NCBI GenBank assembly: GCA_964630925.1
Contig: CAZVZK010000062.1
Coordinates: forward strand, 1-57,919
Reading direction: 5' to 3'
Length of the DNA stretch: 57,919 nucleotides
Source of the DNA: RGDT01 sp964630925
GTDB lineage: Bacteria > Planctomycetota > Planctomycetia > Gemmatales > Gemmataceae
Below, in pieces: positions 1 to 8,169 of the stretch. The first letter of the stretch is position 1. Each line of letters opens with the position of its first letter. Both the position numbers and the translations under genes were made by a program. The notes below the pieces were generated by a model. That model made no database searches. It saw only the letters and a list, made by a program, of their open reading frames with translations, and was not told the origin of the DNA.

Positions 1-2
1 TG

Positions 3-155
3 ACCGGACTGCACTTGGATGACAACCGGCACTGGCTGGTGCCACCCGCCGATTGGAAACGTGTCTACGAGGACCGCAAGAAGGCCTCCCTCGCACGGCC
101 CCATGCGCCGCCCGAGGGGGCGGCGGACACGGCGGGCGGCAAGGATTGTCGCTGA
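3..155 (+). CDS. 3' end of an unidentified protein (partial)
   Basis: Only the last 50 codons are inside the window, in the frame that starts at base 3, ending in TGA at 153-155. The residues include LDDNRHWLVPPADWKRVYED, a mix of charged and aromatic residues that looks like real protein, followed by a low-complexity Ala/Gly/Pro tail. I do not recognise the family. The following sulfatase begins about 300 bases later, so a shared operon is doubtful. Confidence 0.45.
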   Translation, partial: TGLHLDDNRHWLVPPADWKRVYEDRKKASLARPHAPPEGAADTAGGKDCR

Positions 156-458
156 TCGCCGAATCGCCCTCGGACGGAGACGGAGAACGAAGTACCCTCG
201 TCGCTCGAGGGGCCGGGGATGATGCGCTGGGGGAACATGCGATCGGGGGAGATTGCGTCATCGAGGAGCACGCTGGAAGCGTACTCTACGACAAGCCGGG
301 GGGCTCGCCGCCACGAAGAGGGCAGGGCTGGGCCTCGCGTCCGCTCGTCGCACGGCGGGAGCCGTGCGACGAGGGAGCGCCGCTCGCCTGGCTCGCCCGG
401 ATGGACGTTGGGGAATAGCATGGCCACACGCGACACGCCGCCGAACACGGGAGCCGAC
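156..458. other. Intergenic region upstream of the first sulfatase
   Basis: This 303-base stretch lies between the partial gene and the chosen sulfatase start. The sulfatase frame stays open through it, but the translation is Arg/Ser/Gly-rich without conserved features and precedes a clear signal peptide, so I treat it as non-coding. I see no convincing promoter, terminator or RNA gene in it. Confidence 0.5.
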
Positions 459-1940
459 ATGCGCCGCATCCTCCTCCTGTTGGCCGCCCTCCTCTCCACG
501 CCGGTACACGGCGCGGGGGCAGAGGTCCGGCCGGCGCCGAAGGGGGCGAAGAACGTCCTGTTCATCGCCGTGGACGACCTGCGGCCGGCGCTCGCCTGCG
601 CCGGCGACCCGCACGCGAAGACGCCGAACATCGACCGGCTCGCCGCGAAGGGCACGGTCTTCACGCGGGCGTACTGCCAGCAGGCGGTGTGCAGCCCGTC
701 GCGCTCGTCGCTGCTCACCGGACGGCGGCCCGACTCGACGAAGGTGTATGACCTCGTCACGCACTTCCGAAAGGCGCTGCCGGACGTCGTCACGCTGCCG
801 CAGCACTTCAAGCTCAACGGATACCACGTCCGGGGCGTGGGCAAGATCTTCCACGGCGGGTACAACGATGAGCCGTCGTGGAGCGTGCCGTGGGAGGGCA
901 CGAAGGGGCGCAACTTCGGGCCGGAGGGGCAGAAGGTCATCGCGCAGCTGCGGGCGAGGGCGAAGGCCGACGGCGAGGACGTGGCGCGTGTGCGCGGGCT
1001 GCCGGTCGAGGCGCCGGACGTGGCCGACGACGCCCTCAACGACGGGTGGACGGCGAATCGGGCCATCGAGATCCTGAAGGGGCGCAAGGGGAAGGGGGGG
1101 CCGTTCTTCCTGGCGGTGGGCTTCCTCAAGCCGCACCTGCCGTTCGTCGCGCCGAAGAAATACTGGGGCCTGTACGACCCGGCGAAGCTGCCCGTGGCGG
1201 AGTCGTCGGAGGCGCCGAAGGGCGCGCCGCGGTTCGCGCCGCAGCTCGGCGGCGAGCTGCGGGCGTACCACGAGATCCCGAAGAAGGGGCCGATCCCGGG
1301 GGCGACGGCACGCAAGCTGGTGCACGGGTACTACGCCGCCGTCAGCTACATGGACGCCCAGGTGGGGCGGCTCCTGGACGCGCTCAAGGATCAGGGGCTG
1401 GAGGAGGACACGGCCGTCGTGCTGTGGGGCGACCACGGCTGGCACCTCGGCGACCACGGCATGTGGTGCAAGCACACCAACTACGAGATGGCGACGCGCT
1501 CGGCGCTGGTGGTGCGCGTGCCCGGGCAGAAGGCGGCGGGGAGGAGGTGCGACGGGCTGGTGGAATTCGTGGACATCTACCCGACGCTCGCCGGCGTGTG
1601 CAAGTTGCCGGCGCCGGAGGGCGTCGAGGGGCACTCGTTCGCGGCGCTTCTGGATGACGAGAAGAGGCCGTGGAAGAAGGCGGCGTTGAGCCAGTACCCG
1701 CGTGCCGGCGGCAAGGAGGCCGGGCCGCTCATGGGTTATGCCGTGCGCTCGGCGACGCACCGCTACGTCGAGTGGCGGAGACGTGGGACGGCGGAGGTGG
1801 TGGCCCGCGAGCTGTACGACCACGCGAAGGACCCGGGCGAGGGCAGGAACGTCGCCGACGACGCCGGGAGCGAGGACGTGGTGGCGCGGCACGCGAAGAT
1901 CCTGGCGGGCGGGTGGAAGGGCAACGCACCGCCGAAATGA
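459..1940 (+). CDS. Secreted sulfatase, iduronate-2-sulfatase-like
   Basis: A sulfate-ester hydrolase of the alkaline phosphatase superfamily, about 493 residues. The chosen ATG at 459 opens directly into a signal peptide (MRRILLLLAALLSTPVHGAG); the ATG at 420 would put 13 extra residues before it. The N-terminal metal-binding segment is AVDDLRPAL. The sulfatase signature CSPSR begins at Cys78, the residue matured to formylglycine by FGE in this family. The segments LWGDHGWHLGDHGMWCKH and FVDIYPTLAGV are typical of the iduronate-2-sulfatase/choline-sulfatase branch. It probably acts in the periplasm on sulfated polysaccharides, an abundant planctomycete trait. A second sulfatase follows 12 bases downstream, so the two are probably co-transcribed. 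The true substrate cannot be read from sequence. Confidence 0.9.
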   Translation: MRRILLLLAALLSTPVHGAGAEVRPAPKGAKNVLFIAVDDLRPALACAGDPHAKTPNIDRLAAKGTVFTRAYCQQAVCSPSRSSLLTGRRPDSTKVYDLVTHFRKALPDVVTLPQHFKLNGYHVRGVGKIFHGGYNDEPSWSVPWEGTKGRNFGPEGQKVIAQLRARAKADGEDVARVRGLPVEAPDVADDALNDGWTANRAIEILKGRKGKGGPFFLAVGFLKPHLPFVAPKKYWGLYDPAKLPVAESSEAPKGAPRFAPQLGGELRAYHEIPKKGPIPGATARKLVHGYYAAVSYMDAQVGRLLDALKDQGLEEDTAVVLWGDHGWHLGDHGMWCKHTNYEMATRSALVVRVPGQKAAGRRCDGLVEFVDIYPTLAGVCKLPAPEGVEGHSFAALLDDEKRPWKKAALSQYPRAGGKEAGPLMGYAVRSATHRYVEWRRRGTAEVVARELYDHAKDPGEGRNVADDAGSEDVVARHAKILAGGWKGNAPPK

Positions 1941-1952
1941 CCGGAGGCACCG

Positions 1953-3686
1953 ATGATTCTCCTGCTCGCGCTGCTCGTGGCCGCTGACGCGCCGAAGAGG
2001 CCGAACGTCGTCATCGTGATGACCGACGACCAGGGGCTGGGCGACTTCTCGTTCACGGGCAACCCGGCGCTGAAGACGCCGCACCTCGACGCCTTCGCGA
2101 AGGAGTCCGTCCGGCTCACCGACTTCCACGTCTGCCCGATGTGCAGCCCGACGCGCGGGCAGCTCATGACCGGCCTGGCGGCGCTGCGCAACGGGGCGAC
2201 GTCGGTGACGGCGGGGCGGACGTTCATGCGCGTGGGCCTGCCCACGCTGCCGGAGGCCTTCGCGAAGGCCGGGTATCGGACCGGGATCTTCGGCAAGTGG
2301 CACCTGGGTGACAGTTACCCGCACCGGCCCATCGACCGGGGGTTCACGGAGAGCGTGTACCACCTCGGCTGGGGGCAGCTGCAATCGACGCCGGAGTTCG
2401 ACTGGCCTCTGATCGACGGGCGGTACTTCCACAACGGGGCGGGGAAGCGCTACAAGGGCCACTGCACCGACTTCTGGTTCGACTCGGCGGAGAAGTGGAT
2501 CAAGGGGTGCAAGGCGAAGGGGGAGCCGTTCCTGTGCTACATCCCGACCAACGCGCCGCACGGGCCGCACGTGGAATTGGAGGAGTATGTCAAGCCGTAC
2601 CGCAAGGCGGGGCTGCCGGCGGCGTTCTTCGGGATGATCGCGCACGTCGACAAGCGGTTCGGCGGGCTGATGAAGCTGCTGGCCGACGAGAAGCTGGCCG
2701 ACGACACCATCGTGCTGTTCATGACGGACAACGGGGGGACGGCGGGGGTGCGCATCCACAACGCGGGGCTGCGGGCGGGGAAGACGACGTACTACGAGGG
2801 CGGGCACCGCGTGCCGTGCTGGATCCGCTGGCCGGCCGGGAAGATCGGCAAGCCGCGCGACGTGGGCACGCCGACGCAGAACACGGACCTGTTCCCGACG
2901 CTGTGTGACTGGTGCGGGGTGAAGCAGCCGACCCGCCCGGAGGAGGATCTGCGGTACGTCGGGGAGAGCCTGGACGGTCTGATGCGTGGCAAGGCGTTCG
3001 CGGAGCGGACGCTGGTGGTGCAGTACGGGCAGGTGCCGAGGAAGCACGAGGCGTGCGTCATCCGCGGTAAGTGGCGTCTGGTGAAGGGCGAGGAGCTGTA
3101 CGACGTGGAGGAGGACCGGGGGCAGAAGGACGACGTGGCGGCGAAGAACCCGGAGGTGGTGAAGCGTCTGCGCGGGGAGTACGAGGGCTGGTGGGACAGG
3201 GTGGAGCCGCTGCTGGAGGACTTCGTGGCGGTGAGCATCGGGGCGAAACAGCAGCCGTCCGTGGAGATGACGAGCGGCGACTGGGAGAACATCTACGCGG
3301 ACAACACGGGGCACGTCCGCGAGGCCGTCGGCGGGCCGACGGGCGGCAAGTGGCATGTGAAGGTGGAGGAGGCGGGGGAGTATGAGTTCACGCTGCGGCG
3401 GTGGCCGGAGCGGACGAAGGCGGCGCTGGGCGAGAAGTACGAGCCGCACGAGAAGTCGCCGAAGTACAACGTGAAGGTGACGCGCGGCTTCCCGAACATC
3501 GCCGGGGCACGGCTGGAGGTCGCCGGCGTGAAGGCGTCGGGGAAGGCGGACGCGAAGGCCACGGGCGCGGTGCTGACGGCGAAGCTGCCGGCGGGGAAGG
3601 CGGTGATGAAGGCGTGGTTCGTGGACGCGGAGGGCGCGGCGCAGTGCGGGGCGTTCTTCGTGACGGTGCGGCGCAAGGGGGGCTGA
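1953..3686 (+). CDS. Arylsulfatase
   Basis: A 577-residue sulfatase of the arylsulfatase A type. A short hydrophobic leader (MILLLALLVAADAP) suggests export. The metal-binding segment is VIVMTDDQGLGDFSF, and the signature CSPTR begins at Cys64, the predicted formylglycine site. FGKWHLGD and FMTDNGGT are further family motifs. The catalytic domain ends near residue 420. About 150 further residues follow, beginning QQPSVEMTSGDWENIYADN; they look like a separate beta-rich C-terminal domain often attached to planctomycete sulfatases. It starts 12 bases after the previous sulfatase stop, preceded by an acceptable GGAGG, so the pair looks like one transcription unit. Substrate unknown. Confidence 0.9.
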   Translation: MILLLALLVAADAPKRPNVVIVMTDDQGLGDFSFTGNPALKTPHLDAFAKESVRLTDFHVCPMCSPTRGQLMTGLAALRNGATSVTAGRTFMRVGLPTLPEAFAKAGYRTGIFGKWHLGDSYPHRPIDRGFTESVYHLGWGQLQSTPEFDWPLIDGRYFHNGAGKRYKGHCTDFWFDSAEKWIKGCKAKGEPFLCYIPTNAPHGPHVELEEYVKPYRKAGLPAAFFGMIAHVDKRFGGLMKLLADEKLADDTIVLFMTDNGGTAGVRIHNAGLRAGKTTYYEGGHRVPCWIRWPAGKIGKPRDVGTPTQNTDLFPTLCDWCGVKQPTRPEEDLRYVGESLDGLMRGKAFAERTLVVQYGQVPRKHEACVIRGKWRLVKGEELYDVEEDRGQKDDVAAKNPEVVKRLRGEYEGWWDRVEPLLEDFVAVSIGAKQQPSVEMTSGDWENIYADNTGHVREAVGGPTGGKWHVKVEEAGEYEFTLRRWPERTKAALGEKYEPHEKSPKYNVKVTRGFPNIAGARLEVAGVKASGKADAKATGAVLTAKLPAGKAVMKAWFVDAEGAAQCGAFFVTVRRKGG

Positions 3687-3897
3687 CCACTCGGCCATGC
3701 GCGGGCGCGACGCCGGGGGGTCGGTGGGGGCGAGCAGGGGCCGGGCCAGGTGGCCGAACGACACCGCAGGGAGGCGTGATACCGCCTCGGGGAGCATGAA
3801 GGGATCGATGGAGGTTCGCCCTCACGGCGCGGCGGAGGACGGTGAGAGGCTGATGAGTGATGAGAAGATCGCATGTCCGCCGCGCCCTCATGCGGCG

Positions 3898-4446
3898 ATG
3901 AATGCGGTGGACGGGGAAAACGGGGTTCGCGCGGGGGGCCCGTCCAGCCGAGGATGGCATCGTGCCGTGCGGTCTGAAGGGGTGCGTCACTTGGCCAGCC
4001 ATCTGCGGTTCACCGTCGAGGAGTACGAGTCCATCCAGCAGGTCAGCGGCCTGGTCATCCTGGGGGGCCTGCTCTCGGACTTCCAGCGTTCGCTGGTGCC
4101 GGCGCTGCGCAAGATCGGGGCGGGCCCGCTGGCCGACCGCGTGGCCGCGCTGCCGACGGAGCAGTTGCACGTCCTGCGCTACCACCTGGACGCGGGGCGG
4201 CGCGGGGCGGAGCCGGACGAGGAGCGTCCGGCGGTGACGGTGTCGCACGAGGAGTGGCAGGCCATCGACCGCGTGTGCCGGCTGGTGCTGCTGCGGGCCG
4301 GCGACCTGGATGCGTTCCGGCAGGGGCTGATCCGCGGGCTGGCCGAGGAGACGCCGGTCCTGGCGGAGAAGTTGTCGCTGCTGGACGACGCGGGCATCTC
4401 GGGGCTGCTGCGGCGGGCGCGGTCGGGCCGGCGCTGGTGCCCTTGA
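3898..4446 (+). CDS. Uncharacterised protein built of two ~60-residue repeats
   Basis: No family recognised. The conserved-looking part is two helical repeats: one beginning FTVEEYESIQQVSGLVILGG (near residues 36-95) and a second beginning VTVSHEEWQAIDRVCRLVLL (near residues 110-170). They align in the hydrophobic pattern, in an F-x-x-x-L turn and in a terminal LxxL-R segment, so the gene probably arose by internal duplication. There is no signal peptide or membrane segment, so it is probably cytosolic. The start is uncertain: ATG 3898 is used here, but GTG 3982 or TTG 3991 (nine bases after GAAGGGG) would remove a low-complexity leader. It stands alone between the sulfatases and a tRNA gene. 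Confidence 0.6.
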   Translation: MNAVDGENGVRAGGPSSRGWHRAVRSEGVRHLASHLRFTVEEYESIQQVSGLVILGGLLSDFQRSLVPALRKIGAGPLADRVAALPTEQLHVLRYHLDAGRRGAEPDEERPAVTVSHEEWQAIDRVCRLVLLRAGDLDAFRQGLIRGLAEETPVLAEKLSLLDDAGISGLLRRARSGRRWCP

Positions 4447-4491
4447 CAGGCGGGATTTCGCCCCCTAGCATGCTCAGGAGTGAAGAGTGAC

Positions 4492-4564
4492 GGCCCCATC
4501 GTCTAGCGGCCTAGGACATTGCCCTCTCAAGGCAAGAACAGGGGTTCGAGTCCCCTTGGGGTCA
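4492..4564 (+). tRNA. tRNA-Glu (anticodon CTC)
   Basis: A 73-nt cloverleaf is visible. The acceptor stem is GGCCCCA paired with TGGGGTC, including one G-T pair. The D arm is GTCTAGCGGCCTAGGAC. The anticodon stem TTGCC/GGCAA carries the loop CTCTCAA, which places CTC at positions 34-36. The T arm is AGGGG TTCGAGT CCCCT, and the discriminator base is A. CCA is not encoded. CTC reads GAG, the preferred Glu codon in this GC-rich DNA. A stem-loop follows at 4577. Confidence 0.95.
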
Positions 4565-4914
4565 CTTCCAGAGCGGCCCGCCTCCCCGGATGGGGGGGCG
4601 GGATTCTTCGCGTTGTTACATGACGGTGGGTCAGGCGTTGGCCAGGCCCAGGCCGCGCAACCTGTCGTTGGGATCGGGCACTGGCATTCGGAGCCGATGC
4701 GGACGGCTGCCTACGAGAGAGGATACGGGCGGGCCGCGCGACACCCCTCCGGGCCTGACGCGCCTGCCGACCTTGCCGGCGGGGCAAGCCTTGACGGCCC
4801 ACGGCGATTCTCTTTCCCCTTTGTCCCATGCCCCCGGCCCGCTACCCTGAATGTATCGGCGGGGTTATCGCCCTTGGGGCGTCCGCGCCCTGTGTCCCAC
4901 CAGCCGAGGGCGGC
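4565..4914. other. Intergenic region between tRNA-Glu and the GspE gene
   Basis: Apart from the tRNA terminator I see nothing I can name in these 350 bases. The ATPase frame is open from 4828, but homology begins at ATG 4915, preceded by GAGGGCGGC, so the upstream part is more likely a leader. A TACCCT hexamer near 4842 could be a -10 element but has no convincing -35 partner. Confidence 0.4.
4577..4608 (+). terminator. Stem-loop terminator after tRNA-Glu
   Basis: The 11-bp stem CCCGCCTCCCC / GGGGGGGCGGG (one T-G pair) with loop GGAT is followed by ATTCTT. It lies 12 bases beyond the tRNA 3' end and fits an intrinsic terminator with a weak T tract. Confidence 0.65.
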
Positions 4915-6612
4915 ATGCAACTGGCTCAACGTCTGATCAAGCGCGGCGCGATGAGGGCCGACGACCTGCCCCGGCTCAACGAGGCACACTCCGTCCATCC
5001 GGCCAAGCCGATCCATGAGTTGATCATCGAACGCTCCTTCGCCAAGGAGGAGGACGTCCTCGCCGCCCTGGCCGAGGAGTTCGGCCTCGACCTGGTCGAT
5101 CTCACGAACGTGAAGGTCGACGCCGAGACGCTGCAGGCGATGCCGCTCAAGCTGGTGCATCGCCGGTCGATCATGCCGCTGCGCCGTGAGAACGGGACGC
5201 TCGTCGTGGCGACGGGCGACCCCTACGACGTGTACAGCCTGGACGAGCTGGCCATGCTCACCGGGCTGCACATCCAGCCGGTGCTGGCCAGCCCGCGCGA
5301 GATCACGCGGCTGATCAAGGCGCACTTCGGCGTCGGCGGCGAGACGGTCTCCGCCCTGGTGAAGGAGCGCGGCGACGAGGTCGAGCTGCTGGAGGGGCTG
5401 GACGCCGACGACTCCGAGGCGGCCAAGATGGCCCAGGAGGCCGGCGTCGTCAAGCTGGTCAACGAGATCCTGATCGAGGCGGCCAACGAGCGGGCCAGCG
5501 ACATCCACGTCGAGCCGGAGGAGGGCGCCTTGCGCATCCGCTACCGGATCGACGGCCTGCTGCAGACGCAGCCGATGCCGCCGGAGATCACACGCTTCCA
5601 GGCGGCGATCATCAGCCGCATCAAGATCATGGCGCGGCTGAACATCGCGGAGAAGCGTCTGCCGCAGGACGGCCGCATCAAGATGCGGGTGCAGAACCGC
5701 GAGGTGGACGTCCGCGTCAGCATCATCCCGATGACGCACGGCGAAGGCATCTGCATGCGGCTCCTCGACAAGACGAGCATGAAATTCGACCTGGCCGGCG
5801 TCGGCATGCTCCCCGACACCTACCACACCTTCAAGCAGCTGATCGACCGGCCGCACGGCATCCTCCTCGTCACCGGCCCCACGGGGTCGGGCAAGTCCAC
5901 GACCCTCTACTCGGCGCTGAACGAGATCAAGGACGAGACGCTGAAGATCATCACGGTGGAGGACCCCGTCGAGTATCAGCAGCCGGGCATCAGCCAGATC
6001 CAGGTGCACTCCAAGATCGGCCTGACGTTCGCGTCCTCGCTGCGCTCGATCCTGCGTCACGACCCGGACGTGGTGCTGATCGGCGAGATGCGCGACCTGG
6101 AGACGGCGGAGGCGGCCATCCAGGCGTCCCTCACCGGGCACCTCGTGTTCTCGACGCTGCACACCAACGACGCCCCCAGCGCGTTCACGCGGCTGATCGA
6201 CATGGGCATCGAGCCGTTCCTGGTGGCCACGACCGTCGAGGGGGTGATGGCGCAGCGGCTGGTGCGCAAGATCTGCGAGGCGTGCAAGACGGAGTTCGTG
6301 CCCGACCACGCCATCGTCCCGAACGACTTCCCCCGGCCGGAGAGCGGGGAGCTGCGTCTCGCCAGGGGGGAGGGCTGCCGGGCCTGCCGCAACACGGGCT
6401 TCCGGGGCCGGAGCGGCATCTACGAGCTGCTGGTGACGGGCGACTCCATCAAGGAGATGTGCACGGCGAGGGTCAACGCCTCGGCCATCCGGCAGCAGGG
6501 CATCAAGGAGGGGATGATCACGCTGCGGCAGGACGGCTGGCGCAAGGTGCTGCAAGGCAAGACGGCCATCGACGAGGTGGCCCGCGTGACGGCGGGCGAT
6601 CTGATCGCCTGA
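4915..6612 (+). CDS. GspE/PilB-family type II secretion / type IV pilus assembly ATPase
   Basis: This cytoplasmic hexameric ATPase drives pseudopilus or pilus extension. It has 565 residues, normal for the family. The N-terminal N1E/MshEN-type domain covers about residues 1-150 (start MQLAQRLIKRGAMRADDL). The segment ASDIHVEPEEGALRIRYRID is the usual entry to the ATPase domain. Walker A is GPTGSGKST at residues 321-329, followed by the Asp box, Walker B in DPDVVLIGEMRD, and the His box TLHTNDAP. A zinc-type pair CEAC and CRAC brackets the C-terminal region that ends in GIYELL. The GspF/PilC gene follows 57 bases later. No other secretion or pilus genes adjoin, which is common in planctomycetes, where these operons are scattered. 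Confidence 0.93.
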   Translation: MQLAQRLIKRGAMRADDLPRLNEAHSVHPAKPIHELIIERSFAKEEDVLAALAEEFGLDLVDLTNVKVDAETLQAMPLKLVHRRSIMPLRRENGTLVVATGDPYDVYSLDELAMLTGLHIQPVLASPREITRLIKAHFGVGGETVSALVKERGDEVELLEGLDADDSEAAKMAQEAGVVKLVNEILIEAANERASDIHVEPEEGALRIRYRIDGLLQTQPMPPEITRFQAAIISRIKIMARLNIAEKRLPQDGRIKMRVQNREVDVRVSIIPMTHGEGICMRLLDKTSMKFDLAGVGMLPDTYHTFKQLIDRPHGILLVTGPTGSGKSTTLYSALNEIKDETLKIITVEDPVEYQQPGISQIQVHSKIGLTFASSLRSILRHDPDVVLIGEMRDLETAEAAIQASLTGHLVFSTLHTNDAPSAFTRLIDMGIEPFLVATTVEGVMAQRLVRKICEACKTEFVPDHAIVPNDFPRPESGELRLARGEGCRACRNTGFRGRSGIYELLVTGDSIKEMCTARVNASAIRQQGIKEGMITLRQDGWRKVLQGKTAIDEVARVTAGDLIA

Positions 6613-6620
6613 GCTCCGCG

Positions 6621-6648
6621 GTTTTCAGTTTTCAGTTTTCAGTTTTCA
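6621..6648 (+). repeat. (GTTTTCA)x4 heptamer array
   Basis: Four exact tandem copies of the heptamer GTTTTCA sit between the gspE-like and gspF-like genes. The same four-copy array occurs at 44208-44235 and, inverted, at 44284-44311. The AT-rich repeat contrasts strongly with its surroundings. Confidence 0.95.
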
Positions 6649-6669
6649 GCGAGTGACGGAGGGCGGGCG

Positions 6670-7890
6670 ATGCCTGAGTTCAGTTACGAGGCGATGGCCT
6701 CGACGGGTATCCGCAGCAACGGGACGCTCGTCGCCAACAGCGAGCGCGAGGTCATGGCCATGCTGGACGCGCGGGGGCTGTTCCCCGTGTCGATCAGCGC
6801 CAAGAAGGCCGCCGTCGCCGGCAAGGTCGGCGGGCGCGGCGTCAGCAGCCGCATCGTCGCCACCTTCTATTCGCAGCTGGCCGACCTGCTGCACTCCGGC
6901 GTGGCGCTGTTGCGCAGCCTGGACATCCTGGAGCGGCAGAACACGACATCGACGCTGGGCGAGGTGATCCGCGAGGTCCGCGCCAAGGTGGCGGACGGCA
7001 CCAGCCTGGCGGAGTCCATGGCGCAGCACCCGCGCGTCTTCGACGAGCTGGCGGTCAGCATGATCCGGGCCGGCCAGGAGGGCGGCTTCCTGGAGGACGT
7101 GCTGCGCCGCATCGCCATGTTCACCGAGCACGCCGAGGACCTGAAGGCCAAGGTGACGGGGGCATTGGCCTACCCGGTGTTCCTGGCCGTGGTCGGCGTG
7201 GTGGTGCTGAACATCCTCGTGATCTTCTTCGTGCCGCAGTTCAAGCCGATCTTCGAGAAGCTGGAGGCGGCGGGGCGGCTGCCGTGGCTGACGCAGGCGA
7301 TCATCCTGCTCAGCAAGTTCATGACCAGCTACGCCATCTTCATGGTGGCGGGGCTGGTGGCGGCGTGGTGGGGGTTCTGGTCGTGGGTCTCGACCGACTC
7401 GGGCCGACGCATCTTCGATGCGATGAAGCTGAACATCCCCGGCGCCGGGCCGATCTTCCTGAACCTCGCCATCTCGCGCTTCGCCCGCATCCTCGGCACC
7501 ATGCTGCACAACGGCATCCCCATCCTCAACGCCCTCAAGATCGCCAAGGACTCGACGGGCAACAAGGTGCTGTCCGAGGCCATCGACAAGGCGGCGGAGA
7601 ACGTCAAGGGCGGTGACCGCCTGGCGGAGCCGCTGGCGGCGTGCGTGTACTTCCCGCGCGACATCATCGAGATCATCGCGGTGGGCGAGGAGTCGAACAA
7701 CCTGGAGAAGGTGCTGATCGACATCGCCGACGGGCTGGAGAAGCGGACGAGCCGGCAGCTCGAGCTGTTCGTGCGCCTGCTGGAGCCGGTGATGCTGCTG
7801 GTGATGGCGGTGTTCACGCTGATCATCGTGGCCGGCCTGCTGCTGCCGGTGTTCGACATGTCCAGCGCCATCGAGGCGCCGTCGAAGTGA
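6670..7890 (+). CDS. GspF/PilC-family inner-membrane platform protein
   Basis: A polytopic platform protein that couples the GspE/PilB ATPase to pseudopilin assembly in the inner membrane; 406 residues, the normal length. It begins MPEFSYEAMASTGIRSNGTL, the usual short soluble segment. Two T2SSF domains follow: the first around FYSQLADLLHSGVALLRSL, the second around ISRFARILGTMLHNGIPIL. Three hydrophobic helices fit the family, near residues 170-195, 220-240 and a C-terminal one (VMLLVMAVFTLIIVAGLLL). It is the likely partner of the preceding ATPase. The heptamer array occupies most of the gap between them. Confidence 0.93.
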   Translation: MPEFSYEAMASTGIRSNGTLVANSEREVMAMLDARGLFPVSISAKKAAVAGKVGGRGVSSRIVATFYSQLADLLHSGVALLRSLDILERQNTTSTLGEVIREVRAKVADGTSLAESMAQHPRVFDELAVSMIRAGQEGGFLEDVLRRIAMFTEHAEDLKAKVTGALAYPVFLAVVGVVVLNILVIFFVPQFKPIFEKLEAAGRLPWLTQAIILLSKFMTSYAIFMVAGLVAAWWGFWSWVSTDSGRRIFDAMKLNIPGAGPIFLNLAISRFARILGTMLHNGIPILNALKIAKDSTGNKVLSEAIDKAAENVKGGDRLAEPLAACVYFPRDIIEIIAVGEESNNLEKVLIDIADGLEKRTSRQLELFVRLLEPVMLLVMAVFTLIIVAGLLLPVFDMSSAIEAPSK

Positions 7891-7982
7891 CGGGCTGGCC
7901 GTTGAGCCGGGGCTGGGAATGAGACGGAATGAGACGGTGGATGTGGCCTGGGTGGTGCGGATTGCATTGCATTGCACCCCCC

Positions 7983-8096
7983 CAGGCACCCCCCTGCAAT
8001 GCGAATCCCTGGCTGGATTTGCATTGCAGGGCAAGTGGTCAGGCCGCCGACACACGCGCCGCGGCGACCACCCACGTCTGATTTTGTCCAACTCCA
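7983..8096 (+). repeat. Dispersed hairpin element, copy 1
   Basis: This element recurs in reverse orientation at 57733-57845. The best conserved core is CAGGCACCCCCCTGCAATGC running through GGGCAAGTGGTCAG to TTTTGTCCAACTCCA, with scattered differences in the right part. Bases 7992-8031 form a 17-bp stem-loop (CCCTGCAATGCGAATCC / GGATTTGCATTGCAGGG, loop CTGGCT). It fills most of the gap upstream of the first array paralogue. It resembles a MITE or REP-type element; no transposase is present. Confidence 0.85.
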
Positions 8097-8169
8097 GATA
8101 TCGGGTGACGGGCTGGCCAGGTGCGGCTTGATCGGCGATATTGCCTTCACGCCCCCGGAGGCCGCGCCC

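Noticed and set aside
258..3797. Very long open frame opposite the sulfatases (about 1,180 codons, minus strand)
   Set aside because: Its translation is dominated by Arg, His, Leu and Pro without domains, and two clear sulfatases occupy the other strand. It is a GC-bias shadow.
6621..6648. CRISPR-like array
   Set aside because: The heptamer copies are directly adjacent with no spacers, and no cas genes are present.
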